This document shows, piece after piece, positions 48,461 through 59,378 of a stretch of DNA of 64,000 nt. Under the pieces are notes generated by a model. That model worked only from the letters and a program-made list of their open reading frames with translations, had not been told where the DNA came from and ran no database searches. The number at the start of each line of letters is the position of its first letter. Positions within the stretch are counted from its first letter, which is position 1. Where the stretch lies: NCBI RefSeq assembly GCF_000247815.1, contig NW_004775929.1, positions 283,328 to 347,327 of the forward strand. Reading direction: 5' to 3'. Source of the stretch: Ficedula albicollis. Its lineage: Eukaryota > Chordata > Aves > Passeriformes > Muscicapidae. Made by a program: the position numbers and the translations under genes.

Positions 48461-51400
48461 TATTCTACTTATAAATGTCCAGATGGAGTGCAACACTCTA
48501 ACCACTACCCCCAGAGTCTGATCATTGAAGCAGCCTTTAATATCCTTCATATCACAACACATATAAAAATACAACATAAAATCAAGGTAAATTTAAAGCT
48601 GATGGTCCACTCATAGTTCAAAACATCAGAATGCCCTCTTCAGATTTGTCTTATTTGTCTTTGCTCTACTCAGTCACACTTGGATGAAATAAAAATGGTA
48701 GGCTGTGGCATATAAAACGTTGCTTTAAATTCTGTGCATTATTCACCCAGTTTCCATTATTTCGCTTGATTCACTGCCAGATGTTGCTATTGTTTTAGGA
48801 GCCACTGCTGTAAAACTAATTGACTAAATCCCTTCCACAAACATTCATAAATGCATGAGAAGTGTTTTCAATGTCTCATCTATATTATACCATCAAAGTG
48901 CACTTAAAGTCCCCTAAATTCCTGACTCTTTCCACAACCCTCTTGTGCTCATCCATATTAACTTTGCTGGCAGCTTAAACTCCAGGTTGATACAGATCTG
49001 AGAGGGTTTGTGACAGCTTTGTGTTTGTCATCGTTCTTCCAGGAGACTCACATCCCTGCATTATTTATTCACTTCCACAAAAAGGGAAGCTGGGGTAGCT
49101 GGAGGCTGCAGAGAGTTCTGTATGTTCCCATATCCCAGTTTTGAGGATGTGGCTTTGTCGTGGCTCCTGGTCAGTTGCCACCAATAGACCCTGGAAAGTG
49201 GAGACATGGTAGAGACACATGTGCTTTAGTAAAGAAACACAAGGTTTTGATAGCATTTTTATTTTTTTTACAAGAAGAAGAAAGAAGGAAAGAGAGCAAT
49301 TTTTATGTAAGTTCATACTCAGAGCAGCCTAATACATTGTTCCTCTTGGGACATCACAGAAAAAAATGCAATAATTCTATAGTTTTTTCCAGTGTTGTTA
49401 TGATGCTTTAAATATATAGATTAATATATACACAATATTATTTATGAATAACAAATGTAAATATTACTGCAAAGAGTGTCTCATCGGAGGAGATGGTTGG
49501 TCTTTCTCTCCCTTGTGGGGGAAACCACATGTTTGGGTTCTATTATGACTTCAGCATTAACCAATAGATTTCAAAGATTTGATGAGAAATTTTTGCAAAG
49601 TTAACCTTTTGTCCCCTGGAGCAACTCTATTTTCTTCTCTGTTTTAGTTCAGTTTTAAAAACATTTTATATCCCACAGTTTGATAGTATTCTAGAGAGCC
49701 CAAAATTCTTGTTAATAAGGATCTCAGAAGTATCATTTAAAACCACAGACTGTCCTTCTCAGAACAACCATTGGCTTCAAAGACCAATAATTTTCAGACA
49801 GATGGAAAGTGTAATTTTTTTCCTTTATGGGACAGGTGAAATTTCCTTCTGGAACACGAATGACATTATTAGAAGCAGCAACAACTATTTTATCACTGCC
49901 ATCAGGAGGTAAAGGATTAATTGCTGTCACTGTTCATACTATGGTACCTTGTGGGGTACAAATTACATTTCTGTAACCTCAGCACCTTAATCAAAACCAA
50001 CATGATCAGAGCTCATATTAATCTGCAGCAGCCAGCACCAGTCTTTCTGCTCCAAGTGAATGCAAGGTCAGCAGTATGGACTTTGGAAAGGAGGGAACAA
50101 CCTTATCAGGGAAATGCACATGGTGAAGTCCAGAAGCAGTGGCAATGTGAAAAATCAAGTTAACATCCAGCAAGAAGGCATGCACACTGCATTTCTGTCG
50201 ACTTGTTTCATGCTGAAGCTAAACAGAGGTTTGTGTGTGTGTCTGGTGATTTGCCTGCAAAATGTCTGAACTTCTATTAAATGGGCAAACATCACAAAAT
50301 TAAAAAAAAAAAAAAGGGGGAAAAAGAAGGCATGTAAAAGGATGGATGCTCAAAAGAGTCTTTCGCCTAAGAAATTAAACTGAACTGCAGAAGCAGTGTG
50401 TTTGATAAACAGCTTTATGTACACTTTAGGCTTCTGTTTCCTGTGCCTGCTCTCTCACACCTTCCAGTGCATGTGAGGAAAGCAAGGTGAGTTCACTCAC
50501 AGTGGGTCATGTAACTGAACCTGGGAAAACCTCCAGCCTAGCCAAAGAGTTGATTTATGAAGATTTATCTATGGGGCTGCTGAAGGAAGTGATCTTACGA
50601 CACTCAAAACTATGTGTCTTTTAAACACAAAACAGCTGCAAACTTTCTTTAGGAAGCACGTTTTGATCCCAAAAAGAAGAGCAATGCCCTTCCAACCACA
50701 TCAGCTTTAAAACCACTGGAAAATACTAAGAAAAATAGTGAGCTGATTTACAATCAGGCTAACAATACAAGGCAGAATAGTTTAATGGCTTGAGAGGTCA
50801 ATTAATCATAAACTCAGTGGAAATGTGATGAAGGACACACTGTAGAGCTTTGCAAGGTTAAACCACTTAATACCAGACTTCAATTACGCTTTTCTGGAGA
50901 AATCTTTGGCCAAATTTTTAAGCATACACACTAGAAGTTGAGCATCTGGGTTTATATTTTTGTGCTCATATATATGCCTTTCAAATATATCTACATCAGA
51001 AAATTAACACGAGACATAGATATCTTATCTATGTAGCATTCCACTCTATAAAATCAAGCCAAGTTTAAGACAGTGAAACTTTGTGGCCTACATTCAAAAC
51101 TTTTACACTGAAGTATTAATTTAAAGCCAAATATTTGCATAATGATAATTCAGCTGTAAAAAGTGGTTTTCTAATGGAATATACTGGTGGACTGATCTGT
51201 GTCTTCCTTTCAGGAGTCTCTGTGTCAGTTATTTGTGGACTGTCTGTCTCTATGTAGTTGAGGTTCTCATAAATTCATAAAATATAAAAAAAAATAGTTT
51301 CAATCTGCTCAAGAATGTTCTTTAATTAAAACTTTAAACATATTGCACTCAGTCAGAATTTACAGGCATATCAAAATTAGCCAATGTCACTGAGTATCTG

Positions 51401-51577
51401 CAGTTCAGGCAAATGTGTCTTTCACAGCTTTCTACAGTGGGAAAAAAACACACTAAATAGCCTGATTAAAAATATTATAAAAATTAATGAACAAACAAAC
51501 AAGACAATTTTGAAACTAAAGATTACATTTTGTCTGCTTGAAAGGAACCCAGCAGACCATCAGTTTTGATAACCATT
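48461..51577. other. Unique AT-rich DNA, no gene seen
   Basis: Non-repetitive except for a poly-A/G run near 50.30-50.33 kb and a short GT run near 50.23 kb. Short frames only. Confidence 0.5.
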
Positions 51578-51743
51578 GAGGGTCCACAGAGATAGTTACT
51601 AACAGAGAAATAAATGAAAAAAAAGGAAATGATAAAGAATAAAAAATTTCAGGCTAGTCTGAGGGTCCACAGAGATAGTTACCAACAGAGAAATAAATGA
51701 AAAAAAGGAAAATGATAAAGAATAAAAAATTTCAGGCTAGTTG
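51578..51743 (+). repeat. Two-copy tandem duplication, period 83
   Basis: The unit GAGGGTCCACAGAGATAGTT...TTTCAGGCTAGT starts at 51578 and 51661. Differences are one substitution and a shift in A-run lengths. Confidence 0.95.
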
Positions 51744-53122
51744 AAATTTAATATAACTGCGCAAGTATTAACAAATCTACTCATATTTTTAATTGCTTGG
51801 ATAGGAGTTATTTGCATCAAGTTGCAGAAATTAATTACTAGAGATCATGTTCCTGTAGAAAAATAATGTCAGATCTGGGTTCAGAATTTTCAGGGTTCAG
51901 AATTTTTGGGATTCAGAATTCCTTGGGAAGCTCAACATGGATCACACTCCTGTGGGGATGTTAACAAGGACAGTTGTCAAGGCAAGTTTGCAGGATGAAA
52001 CTCCCCCAGAATCCAGACAGGAATGTCCCAGGAAATACAGAAATTGACTCCCTCCTCAAGATAATGACTTCTTTCTCAAACATACAGGGAAATAAGAAAT
52101 TCTACTGTTTCTTGATGGTACATTTCCACTTACTAATGTTCCTGGAGCAACAATACAGTAAATTTGCTCTTCAGCATTGCTAAACTTCTTTTTATTTACT
52201 TTCTTCACCTGGGTTCAGTACAGTTGCATGGTCTAGTGCCCATGTCAAGCTAAGAAGCTTCAGAGAAAGCCACTCACTCTTGGAGTGCTGACGAGGCAAT
52301 TTTTATTTCAGCACAAGCTGGACAAAAAGCCCCTGACTTCTTTTTCTTTCTCCCCAGTGTTCAGCAAAGCCTTGTGACATATTCATGCCAAGCTGTACAA
52401 GCCTCAGAGAAGCCAAGGCCACTTGTTTAATGAAAGCTGACTATGCAAGTATTGGCTCCATAACCTTTCTGATCTACTTTTATGGAGCAGCTGATGTTAA
52501 AACATGAATTTGAAGCAATGTGTGCTGCTACTCTTGCTGTTTCCCTGTTTAAAAATTAACAGCAGCTCATAAATTTATAACCATTAAGAGGCAGGCTGCT
52601 GCTGAAATGCAATTGGTTTAAATTTCCAATAAGGGACTTTCCTCTTGCAGGTACAGAACAGAGGGAGATCTTGCTCCAAAAAATGACTCCTCTGCTGTGT
52701 TGGGGACTTTTTCAGTTGCCACGGAGGGGGTCAGAAATGATATGTGAACATATACTGCAGATTTTCCAGAGGAAGAATAATTTTTTTTTAAACATTCTTT
52801 CCTCCCTGCATAAAACATCCATCTTGGACTAGTGTAGATCCTGCAATTTTGCTAGATCATGTTCTTTTGTATGTTCTGTTTTATATTGTAATACTTCATA
52901 TATGAAACAAGGAGATAATGTGCTTAGTTTAATGGGCGTGGGAGTTTTAACCTTGAATTGTAAATCCCATAATGTAGTAAATAAAGGCTTTAAAATTGTT
53001 ATTAAAATCTAACAGTTCTATACAAATTTATCTATTATTTATCTATTTATCTATTTTTCTCTAAATAGCTCTTTGCTCCTGCTCACAAATTTACTTGAAG
53101 AAAAAAGGCAGCCATATTAGAG
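51744..53122. other. Unique DNA, no gene seen
   Basis: A weak imperfect direct repeat (CATGTCAAGC...AGAGAAAGCCACT near 52.24 kb; CATGCCAAGC...AGAGAAGCCAAGG near 52.38 kb) and an ATCT-rich run near 53.03 kb are the only structure noticed. Confidence 0.5.
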
Positions 53123-53183
53123 NNNNNNNNNNNNNNNNNNNNNNNNNNNNNNNNNNNNNNNNNNNNNNNNNNNNNNNNNNNNN
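53123..53183. other. Assembly gap, 61 N
   Basis: Sixty-one consecutive N. The odd length suggests an estimated gap size rather than a fixed placeholder. Confidence 0.99.
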
Positions 53184-53337
53184 GAAAAAACAGAATAGCC
53201 CAATGGATCCTTCAGTACTTCATACTTCTTTTTTTTTGCAAGGTAAACAAAAATAAACCTGAACAAAATAAACTATATGTCAAAAATTCATCTCTCCATC
53301 ATGTGGTTTTGTGGTTATGTGAGAAAAAAAAAAAAAA

Positions 53338-53413
53338 GTGCTGCATGAAATATTGCATTGTGACTTCAACCAAACGTGCTGCATGAAATATTGCATTGTG
53401 ACTTCAGCTATCA
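53338..53413 (+). repeat. Two-copy tandem duplication, period 38
   Basis: The unit GTGCTGCATGAAATATTGC...TGACTTCA starts at 53338 and 53376. It lies about 150 bp after the assembly gap. Confidence 0.93.
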
Positions 53414-54059
53414 CCTGTATTATCGTATTAATCCTTGTGAGATGCTGAGCTTTAAAACCCATGTTTATATCAATACCCATTCTATTTTTATGATGTCTCA
53501 GGAGCTGAAATTACATTCTTTAGGAGGAATCTGACAATAATTATGCTGGCTGCTATGTATGAGGTGTAGTCCCTGCTTCAGCAGAACTGTCTGCCTGGCT
53601 GTAAGGGACCAGTCTGCGGTGTGGAAGAGTGAGTTCAGCTAACACATCAAAAAAGCATAGAAGTTACCTGTCTTATTTACAGTTACTCTCTAGAAATTAT
53701 TCTTTTCAGGCTTTAAAGTGCTAATTTTGTGTGACACTGCTACACCTTGTTCTCAGATAAAGCTGGCTGTGTCTAATGCACACATTATGGATGAAAAAAA
53801 AATCCCTGCATATGTCAAAATGGAAAAGGACATAATATTTCCTTGTGCAAGATATGAAAAAAATAAATTGCCTTTAAAATGTGCTGAGCATCTTTCATTT
53901 GCTTTTTTGGTTCTTTTTGTTGTTTTTATTGTATTTCAAATTGGAGAGCGAAACAAGGAAAACAACCACTTAATGCCTTTGTTCAAATCATGCTTTTGAA
54001 GTGGACACTGGATTAATGGGTTTAGGAATGTCCTGCTAAATTACAAACATCTGTAATGA
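53414..54059. other. Unique DNA, no gene seen
   Basis: A 93-codon frame at 53718-53999 has no recognisable domain. No repeat seen. Confidence 0.5.
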
Positions 54060-54345
54060 TCCTCCAAGGACAAACAGGGCACTGTGGTTCAATGAGTGGG
54101 TAATGAAATTGCAGTGGAGCCGTCCCTTATCGGCGAGAAAAAGTTTGCTGGTGCTGCAGGACAGGCTGCCCCAGCATGCTGGAAAACCACTGCTGGCTTA
54201 TCACTGTAATTTCCCCTATGTGTTCATAAAAACCTTCTATGTAATATTTATATCCACTTTAAAAAAGCTGACTAATTAGAGTCTGTCGCTCCGCGTTTTG
54301 TTAATGAATTCTCATACACAGGTTGACATTGCTGAGAATTTAAAT
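54060..54345. other. Possible conserved non-coding (regulatory) block
   Basis: Non-repetitive and of mixed composition, with more CpGs than its surroundings (54121, 54131, 54134, 54287, 54292, 54294). It holds a palindromic homeodomain-type CTAATTAG at 54272-54279 and a GTTAATGAATT at 54300-54310. The texture resembles vertebrate developmental enhancers. Inference only; no conservation data available here. Confidence 0.25.
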
Positions 54346-54662
54346 GGTTTTAACAAGTGTGTTTTTCAAATCCTGGTTGTAAGATATCTTGGTGAAATAT
54401 CTTCTCCTTCAAGATTTGTTCGATAAAATTAAGTCTGGTTTTAAAATGAATGTGATTTATCTATCACTGTGCACTTACTGTCCCTCTTGATCAATGCAAT
54501 AATTTTTATTCTTTCAAATATGAACAATTTCAAATCAAATCAAGACATTACCTCCTTACGAAATTCTTTCTGAAGACAAATATTTTAAAAGGTTGGATAA
54601 AGTATCTTAAAAATGTTTAAGCATTTTAAACATAATTTCATTGTCTAATCTGATCAAAACTA

Positions 54663-54768
54663 GAAACACAGGGCTATAACACAGGCAGACAACTTTTGTT
54701 TCTTCATGAGCATTGGAAACACAGGGCTATAATGTAGGCAGACAACTTTTGTTTCTTCATGAGCATTG
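54663..54768 (+). repeat. Two-copy tandem duplication, period 53
   Basis: The unit GAAACACAGGGCTATAA...CATGAGCATTG starts at 54663 and 54716. Copies differ at three adjacent positions (CACAGG versus TGTAGG). Confidence 0.95.
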
Positions 54769-55497
54769 GTCATGTCATCTTAGTTTCTTCAATTTACATC
54801 AGACAGGAATATTCCTTCTCTGTATAAATCACCATTTTTCCAGATAAACTTATTTCACTTCATACTAACTTTAAGAAACCAAGAGAGCATATATATCTGT
54901 TAAAGGGGGAAAAATACCTAATGAAAACAGGGATCATGTCTTTTGGCTACAGAATAAATAATATATTATTCAAGAATTCTGCATATCATTCAAGACAGTG
55001 GGTATCTAATTATAGTTAACCTCCTACCAGTGAAACTTGTAAAAAGATTCTGTAAAGAAATAAGGATGTCATTTATTTATTACTTTTGTTCTCTCACCTG
55101 TATGTGGCTCACCACATGCATACCAACTTAATGAGTTAAGGGGAGGAAAAAAATTGATGTGATCCCTGACCCAAGAAGTAAATGTAGAACTAGAAATGTA
55201 GATATAAACCAGTTAAAAGAAAAATCAAACCAAACCAAAATATGACACCTAAATTCACATACAATTTAAAAAGTTTAGAACAATATCTGAATAGACTGAA
55301 GTTGACTGGTGATAGTGGAATTAATCATACCACTTATGTTAGCAGTATGAACAGATATTTTTAAAACTTTTAAAAATTATGATTATTTTTTTTGTATAGA
55401 TGTTTTTAAACATTGGAATTCATTCCTATTTTGCTGAAGGTCTGGATATGTCCCAGCATGTCCACCACAGACAGAGCATGGGCTGACTTTATGACTA
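54769..55497. other. Unique DNA, no gene seen
   Basis: AT-rich, nothing recognised. Confidence 0.5.
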
Positions 55498-55695
55498 GTT
55501 AATCTGACATAAAAAGGAAAATTCAGTAGATGTGCCAACTACAAATTGAAAGGCAAAATCAGGAAAATTTCATCAGAGGATGAGATACAACCAGACGTTA
55601 ATCTGACATAAAAAGGAAGATTCAGTAGATGTGCCAACTACAAATGGAAAGGCAAAATCAGGAAAATTTCATCAGAGGATGAGATACAACCAGAA
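55498..55695 (+). repeat. Two-copy tandem duplication, period 99
   Basis: The unit GTTAATCTGACATAAAAAGG...GATACAACCAGA starts at 55498 and 55597, with two or three single-base differences. Confidence 0.95.
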
Positions 55696-56484
55696 GACAT
55701 AAAAGTGACAAGATGTCAATCTCAGAGTACTTGAGTAACATGAGGAAGATGAGGTCTGAAAATTATTAAATAAAATTTTTCTGAAGTTTTATTATCCTTT
55801 CTCCACTGGTTTGTAACTGTTTTAACTGTTAATATATGCAAGTTTTATTTCCATATATATTTACAAGCACATATACATTGTATATACAAAAATGTATAAA
55901 ATAAGTTTTCAATTTATATAGGCTCATGTATACAGCTGGGAAATTACCACAGTGATTGAAATATTGAAAAGGTTGATAAATCAGCACAGTTTCAAACCTC
56001 AAAGCAGCATTCTGCAGGGTTGACCTTCATTAATGATGTGCAGTGGTTGGTTCTAAATCATTGTCAGGCATTCTCGTTGCTTATGCAAACAAATAACCTT
56101 TAAGAAGCTTAGATAAACTTTTTTTATGTATACAATGACATGGTGTTGATATCAATACAGGGAGTGCTGGTGGTGGAAGTCCCTGATGGTTTCAGTGGCC
56201 AAGCTCTGGGTGATGAAGGCTGGAGTAGAGTGGGCAACATTCTGCCTTTCTCTGCTCTCTCCTTCCCTCTCAGAATCCATCCCAGAATAAATGGGGACGA
56301 TCACGTCTGTTCTCAGAGCAGTTAATTAATTACAAACTGAAGACCAGGATTTTTCCTACTTTTAACACACTATTCCCCTAGATGCTCAGCATAGTTTATT
56401 ATTGAAGAATTTAGCACTTCCTCTGAGTGACTACACCACCTCTCTCTTTGTCTATTCACCTTGAGTATTAATTATCCATTTTGA
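55696..56484. other. Unique DNA, no gene seen
   Basis: AT-rich, including a stretch of alternating TATA-type sequence near 55.85 kb. No gene recognised. Confidence 0.5.
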
Positions 56485-56797
56485 CAGGAAACACGGAGAA
56501 ACACAATTGCCAGGGGCTGCAGGGACAGCACACAGGGAATGGCTCCCAGTGCAGAGGGCAGGGCTGGATGGGATTTTGGGCAGGAATTGTTCCTGGCAGG
56601 GTGGGCAGGGGCTGGGATAGAATTCCCAGAGCAGCTGTGGCTGCCCCTGGATCCCTGCAGTGCCCAAGGCCAGGCTGGACACTGGGGTTGGAGCATCCTG
56701 GGACAGTGGAATACATGTCCTGGTCCATGGCAGGATGTTTGGAACTGGATGGGATTTAAAGCTCCTTCCAAACCATTCTATGACGATTTTATGATAC
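56485..56797 (+). mobile_element. CR1 LINE 3' fragment, plus strand
   Basis: Sense-orientation counterpart of the 12.3 and 37.5 kb copies: 'gaaacacggagaaacaca', 'aggaattgttcctggcagg', 'agagcagctgtggctgcc', 'caggctggacactggg' and a terminal 'aaaccattctatgacga'. It has a short insertion near 'ggttggagcatcctgggac'. 5'-truncated and non-coding. Confidence 0.92.
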
Positions 56798-58394
56798 CTC
56801 CATCCCACCATAATTAAACAATGCATGTCTGTTTTCAAGGCAAGCATGACAATTTTGACATTTTTAGTCTAAAACTAATCCATGAATACAGCTGTCTTCT
56901 TATGTGGGTGCAGTTTTTGGTAGTGAGATCAGCTAATAAATGGGGCTCAGACAATTAGAACAACTAACAAGGTAAAAGGTGATCAGCCTGCAGGGCAAAA
57001 ATCTGACAAGCTGCTGCTTAGAAGAGCTCGTTTTTTGTAGTGGGAGGGTGTGGTGACAAGATACTGGAAACCAGACCATTTAATACCCATGCAGCAAGAG
57101 AGGAAATAGACAATATATGCTTTTATGATAACAAAAACCTATGTTCATATCTGAAAGAATAGTCACATCATTATGTGCATTTATGTTTCTATGATTGCAG
57201 AAATATATAGTTTTAGAAATGATGTAAATGTTATCAAAAAATCGTAATAACCATAAATGCTTTATATCCCACAAGAAAGTATAAGTCGTGTGACTGTGTA
57301 AAAATCAGCAACATTTTCATAAATTAAAAACAACAATGTTAATTTTTAAATTAATATTTGGATCAATCTGAAATAGATTAAAATGTCCAAGGAGAATGGA
57401 TTTGAGTTCAAAATGGATTAAAAATAGAAAAAAATTCAATAGATATCCTGCTGAAAAAAAAATCTGATATTATAGTCAATGACCACTTGAGGATGACATA
57501 ACAGAGGCATAAAGTTGCAAAAAAGCAATTGTCATATGGGTACAGTGTAGCCCACAAGATTAGTGAAGTAATTATCTAATTCAGCTTTGGCAAATCTCTC
57601 TCGTGTTCTGTGTCCTTTCAGATGCCAGACTTCAGGGTTTTAGCTGTATAAGCCCAGATATCTTTCCTGGAAGAGAACTTCATTACTCTCTGTCTGATCA
57701 GCAAAAATTTGAAGCCCTCTTCCAGTCACAGAGGACTTTTCCCTGTGTTCCTAAAGGCATGCAGCTGAGCCAATTAATTTGTAATGCCCAGTCATGTTCA
57801 CAGACATTTATTGGTGGCTCTGGTTTGGCAGCACCAAACCAGCACAGCCAGATAATGTTGGGAATACATTTGGAGTGATAAATCCTCCTAATGATGAGTA
57901 ACAGATGCTCTGTTTTGCCTCATGAACAACAGGTTGTTTGTAAATACAGATATAAAATAACCTCTTTTGAGATAGATAGCGTGTTTTAAACTCTAAATGT
58001 AAGAATGGGGCTTTTCTGTTGTTGGTTTTTTGGCCTTGCTTCCTATCTCTTCTTCAATGTCCTGGTGTGCACCTACAGAAGTTTGAAGCCCAGATGAATA
58101 ATTGCACTAATTACTGCATGGCTGAGTGCTTACTGCAGACACTCTTACAGCACTTGCAAAGCCTTGTAATGCTTTCCTTCAACTGGGCAACTCGTTAATT
58201 CAGCCCAATTTCATTAAAGCTTCTGCGACTTCACTTGAGAATTATCAAGATAGAACGACTCTGTCTGACTATAAAGTTTCTTTCAGCTGCAATGTACAAG
58301 GAATTGAATTAGGTAAGAAGTCTGAAGTCTTATATAAGGTTGAATACAGTCAAATAATCTCTCCTGTAAGTGAATGGAGGAATAATGATTACAT
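56798..58394. other. Unique DNA, no gene seen
   Basis: A 91-codon frame at 57603-57878 and the lead-in to the poly-Glu frame (from 58126) show no recognisable domain. Confidence 0.5.
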
Positions 58395-58840
58395 GAGAAG
58401 AGAGGAAGAGGAAGAGGAAGAGGAAGAGGAAGAGGAAGAGGAAGAGGAAGAGGAAGAGGAAGAGGAAGAGGAAGAGGAAGAGGAAGAGGAAGAGGAAGAG
58501 GAAGAGGAAGAGGAAGAGGAAGAGGAAGAGGAAGAGGAAGAGGAAGAGGAAGAGAGAAGAAGAGGAGGAGAGGAAGAAGAAGAGGAGGAAGAGGAAGAGG
58601 AAGAGAAGGAGGAAGAGGAAGGGGAAGAAGAAGGAGAAGAAGAAGAGGAAGAGGAAGGAGAAGAAGAAGAGGAAGAAGGGGAAGGGGAAGAGGAAGAGGA
58701 AGGGGAAGGGGAAGAGGAAGAGGAAGAGGAAGAGGAAGAGGAAGAGGAAGAGGAAGAGGAAGAGGAAGAGGAAGAGGAAGAGGAAGAGGAAGAGGAAGAG
58801 GAAGAGGAAGAGGAAGAGGAAGAGGAGGAAGAAGAAGAAA
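58395..58840 (+). repeat. 446-nt uninterrupted homopurine tract, (GAAGAG)n-based
   Basis: Every base from 58395 to 58840 is A or G. Both flanking parts are near-perfect GAAGAG hexamer arrays. The centre (about 58553-58720) is an irregular mix of GAA, GAG, GGG and GGA. The plus frame gives poly-Glu, and the complement gives poly-Ser and poly-Leu/Pro; these are repeat by-products. A tract this long with mirror symmetry is a classic candidate for intramolecular triplex (H-DNA). Confidence 0.95.
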
Positions 58841-59171
58841 CAAATAATGGGGCACTGGTGGTGGAGAAAAAATTGTCCTTGTCTAGCACAAGTTCATGTA
58901 GCTGACATTTTTAGAGGTTTGGGTGTAAAGGAGAAGATATTATGGCCTTAGAAACTGTACAGCTTTTTGTAAATAGCTGATTTTTGTAATATTTAAAAGC
59001 ATGTAACACATACCCAGAAAAACATCATCATTTTGTTCTCTGTAGTGTTAATCACAATTGATTTGTGATTAAAAATTTGCCATAACATAATGTAAAATTA
59101 GCCTCTAACAAAAGTGGGAAGCATGAGTTTCTCTTAGAAAGAGAGTTAATGGGGATAACCCATATTTAAAA
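58841..59171. other. Unique spacer
   Basis: AT-rich, nothing recognised. Confidence 0.5.
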
Positions 59172-59378
59172 GTACCTTCCACTATCCCAGCTTGTTCCAA
59201 GCCCTATCCAACCTGGCCTTGGACACCTCCAGCATGGATGGGGAAGCCACAGCTTCTCTGGGCACCCTGTGCCAGGGCCTCCCACCTTCCCAAAGAAGAA
59301 TTTGTTCCCATTATCCCATCTAACCCTGTCCTCTGGCAGTGGGGGAGCCACTCCCTGTGTCCTGCACCACTTGATGTC
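59172..59378 (-). mobile_element. CR1 LINE 3' fragment
   Basis: The order 'agtaccttccactatccca', 'tccaacctggccttggaca', 'gccacagcttctctgggca', 'ccctgtgccagggcctccca' and 'gaatttgttcccattatccc' is the complement of a CR1 3' region. The terminal 3' motif is missing. Minus strand, about 200 bp. Confidence 0.9.

Noticed and set aside
58126..58905. 259-codon frame encoding a Glu-rich protein, with poly-Ser and poly-Leu/Pro frames on the other strand
   Set aside because: It is a simple homopurine repeat read as codons. The non-repetitive first 90 residues or so show no domain.
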